IMG/VR virus record: IMGVR_UViG_3300020442_000015 | Coordinates: 1 to 64,000 of that record | From: a virus | Strand: one strand, 5' to 3' | Length of the DNA: 64,000 nt | Part shown: piece by piece, positions 58,004 to 64,000 of the stretch | Layout: each line of letters opens with the position of its first letter | How positions within the stretch are numbered: position 1 is the first letter of the stretch | Program-made: the position numbers and the translations under genes | Notes under the pieces: model-generated | The model's database searches: none | The model's input: only the letters and a program-made list of their open reading frames with translations | What the model was told of the DNA's origin: nothing

Positions 58004-58648
58004 ATGCCTAACTTATCGGACAATTTTGAGTCGATTGCAACAACTAACGTCTACGGCGTGTTTCTGACACCTATTGGCGTATATCGCAACCCAGACCATA
58101 AAGAACATAAGCAACTAATTCTTGACTATATTCGGTCAATGAATCCCGAAGATGTGAACGTCTCGCCCCGTTCTGATATTAACACTGGTATCAAGCAATT
58201 AGGCGGGATGAATATACTTTCGACCCCAGAGTTAGCACCAATCAGAGAGACCATCTCTAAGGCGGTTCTAGAGGTCAATGACGGAGGATTAGCATATGAT
58301 ATGCAACAACCAGTCTTCACAGATTCTGTTCTTGAGTTAGCAGATAAGGGATCATTCTACGCGCCCCACGAGTATTCCAATACTGTCTATAGTGGCGTCT
58401 ATTATGTTAATTTCGATCACGATCAACATAGTCAACTAAAGTGGAAAAGATGCATCGGTTCGCCTTTCTATCCGATCGTACAAATGCCACAAACTAAGAT
58501 CACTGCTTTCAATCAATTAGATACACAAATCCCCACAGAAGAAGGAGACATTGTTATCTTCCCCTCTAATCTTTCCCACGGGTATGAATCAAACACTCAC
58601 GGGAATAGAATTACTTTGTCCTTTAATGTTGCCCCTTGGTCAGAATGA
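58004..58648 (+). CDS. 2OG-Fe(II) oxygenase-like protein
   Basis: The 214-residue protein fits TIGR02466-like members: FYAPHEYSNTVYSGVYYVNF with H122, EGDIVIFPSNLSHGYESN with H192 and R202 in NRITLSFNVAP. The start VYGVFLTPIGVYRNPD is typical. It lies behind a terminator and overlaps an HNH gene by 4 bases. The substrate is unknown. Confidence 0.75.
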   Translation: MPNLSDNFESIATTNVYGVFLTPIGVYRNPDHKEHKQLILDYIRSMNPEDVNVSPRSDINTGIKQLGGMNILSTPELAPIRETISKAVLEVNDGGLAYDMQQPVFTDSVLELADKGSFYAPHEYSNTVYSGVYYVNFDHDQHSQLKWKRCIGSPFYPIVQMPQTKITAFNQLDTQIPTEEGDIVIFPSNLSHGYESNTHGNRITLSFNVAPWSE

Positions 58649-58980
58649 ATCCTTTTACTAAAATCAACGAAAATACCTACCAAGATATGGCAGGAGTGTT
58701 ATACAAACCTATCCCACAATACGAAGATTATTTTGTATCAAGTGATGGAGAGATCTATTCAACTAAGTGGGGTAAATGGAAACGCCTTAAAGTTCATCTA
58801 AATGAAAACGGTTATAGAAGAGTAACCCTCAGACAAGAGGGGCGGACAGTAGTAAGAAGATGCGCCAGATTGACCGCTCTTGCTTTTCATCCTGCGGACT
58901 CTAATCATACCAACGTTTTTCACATCGACGGAGACAAAGTGAACGACCATTATACTAACTTAAGATGGGGACAAGAGTAA
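58645..58980 (+). CDS. NUMOD4/HNH-type homing endonuclease-like protein
   Basis: The ATG at 58645 overlaps the oxygenase stop. The 111-residue product has the NUMOD4-like start (IPQYEDYFVSSDGEIYSTKW) and an HNH-type end with FHIDGDKVNDHYTNLRWG. Free-standing homing endonucleases cut near their own site and spread by repair. Start of the coding frame inside the oxygenase stop suggests precise insertion. Confidence 0.75.
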   Translation: MNPFTKINENTYQDMAGVLYKPIPQYEDYFVSSDGEIYSTKWGKWKRLKVHLNENGYRRVTLRQEGRTVVRRCARLTALAFHPADSNHTNVFHIDGDKVNDHYTNLRWGQE

Positions 58981-58983
58981 TAG

Positions 58984-59042
58984 TTTTCCACAATGTTTTC
59001 CACAAAAGGTATCAATCTCTGTGGAAAATAAATGGTTAAATA
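58984..59042 (+). other. Three DnaA-box-like 9-mers beside AT-rich stretch
   Basis: TTTTCCACA occurs at 58984-58992 and 58996-59004, and its complement TGTGGAAAA at 59020-59028. The cyanobacterial DnaA box is TTTTCCACA as I know it. The following 59026-59065 is almost all A and T and includes AAATAAATGGTTAAATAAATA. The layout resembles a small origin. Confidence 0.55.
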
Positions 59043-59163
59043 AATATACTCTCGAATTTTATCTTTCGCCTTAAATGTACGGAACTGATGTGACCTTAGA
59101 CTCTACTCTATCGCGAGACAGTTGTCAACACTCAGAGGACGGAAGAGAAATTGACACAAACCA

Positions 59164-59192
59164 TTGACATTTTCGGAGGTTTTCCTTATAGT
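59164..59192 (+). promoter_or_regulatory. Sigma-70-type promoter TTGACA-N17-TATAGT
   Basis: TTGACA at 59164-59169 and TATAGT at 59187-59192 with 17 bases between is the best consensus promoter in the window. It lies 42 bases before the ATG of the next gene. The rest of the 58981-59233 gap holds no gene. Confidence 0.65.
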
Positions 59193-59233
59193 TCCTAAGT
59201 AGTCCAGTTCTGCACATTATTGCCGACAATCTG

Positions 59234-59428
59234 ATGGGTCGCACTTACAAACGCAATGACACGTATAGGTCAAATAGACCGAAATCTTTGAGGGAAAAAC
59301 GATCAACAAGAACCCGCACTAAGTATGATCAATTCAATGACACATACAAGGGTGAACAACACAATCGAACAAACAGTAAGCAACAACTAGACAACAATGA
59401 TTTCGACGGAGATGTATTCAATGGTTGA
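59234..59428 (+). CDS. Basic hypothetical protein, 64 residues
   Basis: The product MGRTYKRNDTYRSNRPKSLR is very basic at its N-terminus and acidic at its end (DNNDFDGDVFNG). It looks mostly disordered. A nucleic-acid-binding role could be imagined. First gene after the strong promoter. Confidence 0.5.
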   Translation: MGRTYKRNDTYRSNRPKSLREKRSTRTRTKYDQFNDTYKGEQHNRTNSKQQLDNNDFDGDVFNG

Positions 59429-59567
59429 CCCTAATGAGTATCAACAACTAGACAACGATTGGATAGATGAATTCCTCGAAGATGACTCGGATGATGTCTT
59501 TGAAGATCTCGAATTTGATGATCAATCAGGGGGAGATATTGACATCGATTACACTACACAAGAATGA
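59421..59567 (+). CDS. Very acidic small protein, 48 residues
   Basis: ATG 59421 overlaps the previous gene. The product has about two acidic residues in five (DNDWIDEFLEDDSDDVFEDL). Such DNA-mimic-like proteins are common among phage inhibitors. The stop overlaps the next ATG. Confidence 0.5.
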   Translation: MVDPNEYQQLDNDWIDEFLEDDSDDVFEDLEFDDQSGGDIDIDYTTQE

Positions 59568-59752
59568 AACGATTTGAGTTCTTATGTGAACTAATGGAGG
59601 CACAATCTCTGCCTCCTTCGGAGTTAGTGGAGTGGGCACAATTTGTGCTTGACACTGAGATCGAACCGTGGTACACTAAGTATCATAAACTATTAGATTA
59701 TTGCGTCTCGGAGGGTATGTGCTACCACGTGCAATCCTCTGAGGGTTATTGA
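59564..59752 (+). CDS. Hypothetical protein, 62 residues
   Basis: ATGA overlap. The product MKRFEFLCELMEAQSLPPSE has helices and two later cysteines (YCVSEGMCYHV). No family recognised. The 118 bases after it hold no gene. Confidence 0.5.
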   Translation: MKRFEFLCELMEAQSLPPSELVEWAQFVLDTEIEPWYTKYHKLLDYCVSEGMCYHVQSSEGY

Positions 59753-59870
59753 CATTTTTCGCATATTAAAAAGGGACCCGCTCTGCAACCTACAACAGTA
59801 TAGGGTCGCATATATTATCGAAAACGCATTTATGGGTCCCCCCATATACAAAATTTTTTTCTGGTAAAAA

Positions 59871-60296
59871 ATGACCAAAAGAGTCCGTTTAGCATTTGAG
59901 GAAGAGTATTCTGAGTTCCTCGGAAGGGAGTGGGGAGGACAACGAGGAGGTGGGTGTTTCCGCCTGCTGTATGACGTTGGAATCGCTCTGGGCATCCACG
60001 AGTGTAAGGAAGACTATTCATTCAACCACCGAGCGTTCCTGAGGGACCTCTGGGAGGACGAAGGATGGGAGGTGTTCAGGGAATCAGAGATGGGTGAGCA
60101 GTTCGACCTCGGAGATTTGAAAAAATGGGATGTGTTGCTGATGAACCTCGGCAGCAATCGGTTAAATCACGGGGCACTGTACTTAGGGGATGGTTATATC
60201 TTACATCACAAAGCATTCGATATTAGTCGCGTGGAAAAAGTTCAAACATACATAGCTTCAACAATGTATGTTATTAGGAAACGGGATGTCTCGTAG
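59871..60296 (+). CDS. NlpC/P60-like protein
   Basis: The 141-residue protein has GGGCFRLLYDVGIALGI with C29, KKWDVLLMNLGSNRLNHGA with H100 and LYLGDGYILHHKAF with H112. The Cys...His pattern and the gap between them match NlpC/P60 peptidases, which cut peptidoglycan cross-links. In phages such proteins act in tail tips or as endolysins. It lies in a run of small genes, so lysis or entry are both possible. Confidence 0.65.
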   Translation: MTKRVRLAFEEEYSEFLGREWGGQRGGGCFRLLYDVGIALGIHECKEDYSFNHRAFLRDLWEDEGWEVFRESEMGEQFDLGDLKKWDVLLMNLGSNRLNHGALYLGDGYILHHKAFDISRVEKVQTYIASTMYVIRKRDVS

Positions 60297-60447
60297 ATTT
60301 ATTCTTACGATTGACGAAGATGACCACGGCGATCTCTTTGTCACACTACCCGATGAGTTAACAGAAGAACTTGGATGGCTCATTGGGGATACACTACAAT
60401 ACCAAGTCGATGATGAAACCCTTGTTGTAACTAAACTGGATGAATAA
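60286..60447 (+). CDS. AbrB/MazE-like DNA-binding protein
   Basis: The 53-residue product has FVTLPDELTEELGWLIGDTL followed by YQVDDETLVVTKLDE, the swapped-hairpin AbrB/MazE pattern (strand, helix, G-D turn, strand). No toxin gene is visible. It overlaps both neighbours. It may be a small transcription regulator. Confidence 0.6.
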   Translation: MSRRFILTIDEDDHGDLFVTLPDELTEELGWLIGDTLQYQVDDETLVVTKLDE

Positions 60448-60610
60448 ACTGACATTAGACCAGAAGAAACTGATCTTTGATGCTGTTCGTTACTATCAGA
60501 TGAATGCGATTGGACCTTTTAAGGAAAGACGCTATAATGAATGCGACAAGATTCTACAGCAACTTGAATCCTCCAGGAAGTTTTATGAAAAAGGCGAGTG
60601 CGACATCTAA
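60440..60610 (+). CDS. Small helical protein, 56 residues
   Basis: ATG 60440 overlaps the previous gene. The product MNKLTLDQKKLIFDAVRYYQ continues with KERRYNECDKILQQLESSRK. A helical hairpin is likely. No function is known. Confidence 0.5.
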   Translation: MNKLTLDQKKLIFDAVRYYQMNAIGPFKERRYNECDKILQQLESSRKFYEKGECDI

Positions 60611-60791
60611 GTGGGAGATCTCTCTCACTGATGAAGAGCGTAAACTTATCTGCAACTCAGGTAAGTGGGCTCTTATTTACAAGGCAGATGTTTGTGGTGG
60701 CAAGGAACTGGAGAAGGTACAAGCATTATGGCGTTCTATTCGTGAAAAACTAGGAGAGTATGATGACAGTCCCTTCGTTGGAGGTAATTGA
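60585..60791 (+). CDS. Hypothetical protein, 68 residues
   Basis: ATG 60585 follows AGGAAG. The product MKKASATSKWEISLTDEERK continues with CNSGKWALIYKADVCGG and a charged helix. It overlaps the next gene by 32 bases. Unrecognised. Confidence 0.5.
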   Translation: MKKASATSKWEISLTDEERKLICNSGKWALIYKADVCGGKELEKVQALWRSIREKLGEYDDSPFVGGN

Positions 60792-61311
60792 CAATTTCTT
60801 GCCTGAAGATTTGTTCTACAAGATGCAAGAACAGATTTGTGGAGATCAATGTTTTCCTTGGTATCTGAATCACGCGAAGGTGATGCACGTTGCTCGTGCA
60901 TTTGATCCAGAACTACAAGCGAAGGAATTATACAACTGGCAAATGGTGCACAAGTTCTATGAGTTAGGTAGACCACAATCCCAGGAGTGGGAATACATCT
61001 TACCTCTCATTAACTACTTGCGACCTCGTGCCTTAATACGGATCAAAGGAAATTTGAACCATCACACGGATAGTATGATAGAGTATGACTATCACACAGA
61101 CTGTGGAGAGTATGGTATGAACGACTTTGAGGGGGCAACCACTGCGGTGTTCTATCTGAATACCTGCGATGGTTATACCTTCTTCAAGGACGGTACGAAG
61201 GTGAACTCGGTAGAGAACCGACTTGTTCGTTTCCCTGTTGATACACCACACGCTGGCACATCTACAACTGACCAGAAGTTTCGTTTTGTCCTAAATTTGA
61301 ATTATTTCTGA
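60760..61311 (+). CDS. 2OG-Fe(II) oxygenase-like protein
   Basis: The 183-residue protein has YDYHTDCGEYGMNDFEGATT with H112 and D114, AVFYLNTCDGYTFF, then RLVRFPVDTPHAGTS with H164 and R175 in KFRFVLNLNYF. This is a complete HxD...H...R site. It resembles the 173- and 207-residue enzymes of the halogenase cluster. It starts at ATG 60760 or 60763 after AGGAGA. Confidence 0.8.
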   Translation: MMTVPSLEVIDNFLPEDLFYKMQEQICGDQCFPWYLNHAKVMHVARAFDPELQAKELYNWQMVHKFYELGRPQSQEWEYILPLINYLRPRALIRIKGNLNHHTDSMIEYDYHTDCGEYGMNDFEGATTAVFYLNTCDGYTFFKDGTKVNSVENRLVRFPVDTPHAGTSTTDQKFRFVLNLNYF

Positions 61312-61387
61312 TATATAAGGGGAAGTAAAACGGTTCTAGGGGCACCCCCCGCGAGCGTTTTCCCTATACTAATACATTAAACATACT

Positions 61388-62200
61388 ATGACATTTGGCA
61401 CAAACTTCGATCCAGACTACGATTACAATCCAAACTTCATACAACCAAAAGGCACCAGACAAAACACTGAACTAAAAGATATACTCGATATACCCTATAC
61501 AGTACCAGGAGAGCTAGTTACATCCCTACCTGGGGAGAAGTGGAAACTAGCGCGTGTAGTAGAATACGGTAAGGAGATTATCCTACCGTGGTATCACGTC
61601 AGTAACTTAGGGCGTGTGATTAGTCATATCCGCCATAACCGTACGCCATTGTATCGTTCGGGTAATCGGTGGGGTTATGACGAGAACCGTATCTGCAACG
61701 GTAAGATGAAGAAGTTCGGTTCACCTAATAAAGGGAGGAACGCAGCAGTTGAAGACTATCACTGGAAACTCTTCCTGAAGGTAGTGCACTGGGGTTTACT
61801 GGAACCAATCTGGTTGGATGAGGCAAAGACTAAACAGTCTGCTTCATCTGAAAGACAAGAGAAGGATCTACCTATCCATAGACTTGTCATTGACACCTGG
61901 GCACCTATCTACGAGGTGGATCCCGACATTCCTGCAGAGATGCTAGAAGCAATGAGATGGCACTCTATGCCTAAGGAAGGCAAACTGTGGATGAACCCTA
62001 TGTTTGAAGTTGATCATAGTGGTGAAGAACAGAACTCACTTGACAACAGAGTGCACAAACTTCGTCGTACTACTGGGGGCGACAACAACCGTGCGGCATT
62101 GATTGCACGTGGAGGTAGTCACGCTAATCCTATTCAGGCACGTGTCACGACTTCAAAACCCAAAGAAACCCCAACCCTCGAAACCTTTTTTGTAAAATGA
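61388..62200 (+). CDS. HNH endonuclease-like protein
   Basis: The 270-residue protein has a NUMOD4-like segment (LPWYHVSNLGRVISHIR), then IHRLVIDTWAPIY and MFEVDHSGEEQNSLDNRVHKLR, an H-N-N arrangement typical of HNH homing nucleases. It follows a candidate promoter with TATACT near 61364. It is a free-standing gene near a second HNH gene at 58645. Confidence 0.75.
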   Translation: MTFGTNFDPDYDYNPNFIQPKGTRQNTELKDILDIPYTVPGELVTSLPGEKWKLARVVEYGKEIILPWYHVSNLGRVISHIRHNRTPLYRSGNRWGYDENRICNGKMKKFGSPNKGRNAAVEDYHWKLFLKVVHWGLLEPIWLDEAKTKQSASSERQEKDLPIHRLVIDTWAPIYEVDPDIPAEMLEAMRWHSMPKEGKLWMNPMFEVDHSGEEQNSLDNRVHKLRRTTGGDNNRAALIARGGSHANPIQARVTTSKPKETPTLETFFVK

Positions 62201-62451
62201 CCCAAACACCACCTGCTATTCCAGAATTTGAAACCTATGAGGAGGAGATTGAATGGAGATTCGGCAAGATCGCTGAGAGCATCAAGACTCTTGCGGAACG
62301 TAGTCAATCAACAGAAGCGTTCCTACAGAGGGGTGCTGATATGATTCAGTACAAGATCCCAGGTCACACTGAGTATTCAAACTTACGTCAGATCTTTGAC
62401 GATCTCTATTCCAGAATAAATACACTGGAAGAGAAACTTAACAGTGACTAA
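62197..62451 (+). CDS. Small coiled-coil-type protein, 84 residues
   Basis: ATGA overlap with the HNH gene. The product has EIEWRFGKIAESIKTLAERS and FDDLYSRINTLEEKLNS, so two helices, the last with a heptad pattern. A role in assembly with the following virion gene is possible. The stop shares an A with the next ATG. Confidence 0.55.
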   Translation: MTQTPPAIPEFETYEEEIEWRFGKIAESIKTLAERSQSTEAFLQRGADMIQYKIPGHTEYSNLRQIFDDLYSRINTLEEKLNSD

Positions 62452-64000
62452 TGCCAGCCTACATTATTGAAACTGGTCGTAGTTATCCGAATCCTGTAGA
62501 TTCTGAAGACTATGATAGAACCTATACATCTGATGAACATCCCTCCTTTGGAAGTGGTTATCAGATTGAGATTGAGGGCTCTGGACCAGGTTCATATGCA
62601 TTTGGCAGGGATGAAGTCTTCTATATTGGTGATCCTACCGAGACTTGTGTAGAGTTTTGCGATGCAGACCGTAGAGCGGTCTATCGTTTCTACAGTGGTC
62701 GTTGGGAGGATCATTTTTATTATCATAAGGAAAAGATTCCTAAGGACATTCCTCAAGAAAGAAAGAGATATAATATTGAACCTCGTAATGGACAAGACTA
62801 TTTTCAACTCAACAAGAGCAACGTATCTGGTTCTATTCCTGTGTATGTTGCTTGGAATGGGGGCGACAAAAATAGTTACCTTTCTACTTCTGGTGGACAG
62901 AAGTTGCTTGGATACGGGTTCCCAAGTGTATCTGCAGCAACCAGTGCGGGGGTAAGTTTCGTTAATGAGATGCCAACGGCACTCTATCACTATAGAAAGA
63001 ATGCAGATGGTGATGTTGATGACTTTTACACCATCAATCCTGCCAATGAAGTCAATTTATCTGGTGGACCTATCCCTCCAAGGGAAGCAAGGCAGGGTGA
63101 GTACGTCTACCAAGGCATTTTCTGCTATGTTTGGACTGGTGGAGCGCCTAGAAACCGTAAAAGAGTCGAAACATCGGGTAAAGCGTACAATACTGGCGAA
63201 GTTGACCGCAATGGGTGGTATCAATACAACCAAACTTGGTCAAAAGCACGTTATCACGACGAACCAGAGGCAACTCCTGCTCAAGAAGGGTGGGGTGACC
63301 CAAATAATGCGGAACTAATCAGTACAAATGCCAACTTTGAGTGGTTTTACGGCAAAAATGGTGCTGTCAAAGCGGCAATGCCAAGATTCCTTGGTTTTCA
63401 CGACTGTTTTGAGGGTCAATTTGTCTATTATCTGTATGATACGTCATTTCCCTTCAATGGTCCCATCTATGGTATCAACTTTACTACCACAGATGCTCCG
63501 TGTTGCCCTCAAAGAAGTCAAACACCGTGTGAACCCAATGTTAGGTACCACTCATTGTACTATGAGATGCGTCAAGACGCTTGGGTAACCAAGAGAACCT
63601 CAATGACAGTGGATAGCACTGAACACGGTAGTCAAGGAGACTCATTCTGGACTGTTGGTACAGATGAAGAGATGATCTTCTTCCGTTATACGTCTGCTAC
63701 TGGTGCTTTCCGTGTTGGGGAGACTCTCAACAACTGGACAATTATGAAAGTACGATACTTCGGTGATGAATTGAAGTGTGGTTATATGAAATTGTTCAAA
63801 GAGGGTAAAGCAAGGGGCAATGAATTCACCTATCTGCAGAATATCACATCAGATGATGGTGCAACTGCTTCAGTTTTGGCAGGATATGGTATCAAAGACA
63901 AGGTTGCGTTCTTTGGTGTGTATGAATTTCCCAAAAAACTGTCATATTACCGTGTAGAGATCGATAATAAGGCACTGATTCCAAAAAGAACGCTGGATGT
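62451..64000 (+). CDS. Large virion structural protein with DUF5648-like segments (partial)
   Basis: The gene runs off the window end after 516 codons. It begins MPAYIIETGRSYPNPVDSED and has RRAVYRFYSGRWEDHFYYHK and ALYHYRKNADGDVDDFYTIN, DUF5648-type repeats with the HxY pattern, plus EGQFVYYLYD. It has many Cys (CVEFC, CCPQRSQTPC). It resembles the 1200-residue protein at 725, so the two probably belong to the same structure. Confidence 0.75.
   Translation, partial: MPAYIIETGRSYPNPVDSEDYDRTYTSDEHPSFGSGYQIEIEGSGPGSYAFGRDEVFYIGDPTETCVEFCDADRRAVYRFYSGRWEDHFYYHKEKIPKDIPQERKRYNIEPRNGQDYFQLNKSNVSGSIPVYVAWNGGDKNSYLSTSGGQKLLGYGFPSVSAATSAGVSFVNEMPTALYHYRKNADGDVDDFYTINPANEVNLSGGPIPPREARQGEYVYQGIFCYVWTGGAPRNRKRVETSGKAYNTGEVDRNGWYQYNQTWSKARYHDEPEATPAQEGWGDPNNAELISTNANFEWFYGKNGAVKAAMPRFLGFHDCFEGQFVYYLYDTSFPFNGPIYGINFTTTDAPCCPQRSQTPCEPNVRYHSLYYEMRQDAWVTKRTSMTVDSTEHGSQGDSFWTVGTDEEMIFFRYTSATGAFRVGETLNNWTIMKVRYFGDELKCGYMKLFKEGKARGNEFTYLQNITSDDGATASVLAGYGIKDKVAFFGVYEFPKKLSYYRVEIDNKALIPKRTLD

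Noticed and set aside
59748-59790. TTGACA near 59749 as a second consensus promoter
   Set aside because: The nearest TATTAA is only about 11 bases away, too close for sigma-70; no other -10 fits.

Overview
The window is a piece of a T4-like cyanophage genome (a contractile-tailed cyanomyovirus), most likely one that infects marine Synechococcus. T4-type genes identify the phage: RNase H, gp33, gp32, gp4, gp5, gp26, gp27, gp48, gp53 and a gp51-like frame. Photosynthesis and bilin genes point to the host: the 3' end of psbD, ferredoxin, CP12, two CpeT-like and one CpeS-like bilin-lyase relatives. No integrase, transposase or CRISPR array is seen. Genes are packed tightly, often with ATGA-type stop/start overlaps, and nearly all lie on the + strand. 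The exceptions are gp53 and gp48. Calls are from reading the sequence only; no database search was run.

Layout. 1-5813: psbD end, ferredoxin, a 1200-residue virion protein, a porin-like secreted protein, glutaredoxin. 5887-13400: replication and late-transcription genes (RNase H, ThyX, PhoH, an MGME1-like exonuclease, gp33, a DUF1825 protein, gp32) with two tandem 2OG-Fe(II) oxygenases. 13401-27735: baseplate, tail and head-completion block (gp53, gp48, gp4, gp2-like, gp54-like, gp26 with a probable -1 frameshift into gp51, two tape-measure-like proteins, gp27, gp5), interrupted by cp12, an oxygenase and a secreted HEXXH protein. 27767-31272: small genes, a Phd-like protein, tandem CpeT-like proteins, tRNA-Thr and a glutaredoxin-like protein without CxxC. 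31313-41946: fibre and adhesin genes, including two glycine-rich proteins. 41992-49275: a tryptophan halogenase followed by six 2OG-oxygenase-like genes and two related proteins of unknown function. 49302-57927: CpeS-like gene, many tiny genes, an SF2 helicase, and early-type genes behind a repeated promoter cassette. 57959-64000: another oxygenase, two HNH/NUMOD-type genes, three DnaA-box-like 9-mers beside an AT-rich stretch, an NlpC/P60-like protein, an AbrB-like protein and the start of a second large DUF5648-type virion protein.

How it fits together. TATAAATA/CTAAATA elements, typical of T4-like late promoters, stand before many structural genes; gp33 would be the coactivator that uses them. 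Sigma-70-like promoters precede the porin-like gene and the early small genes. psbD, ferredoxin, CP12 and the lyase relatives would keep light reactions and reductant flowing while restraining the Calvin cycle. The most unusual part is the concentration of oxidative enzymes: one flavin halogenase and eleven 2OG-Fe(II)-type proteins in 64 kb, seven of these enzymes forming one cluster directly behind the adhesin genes.
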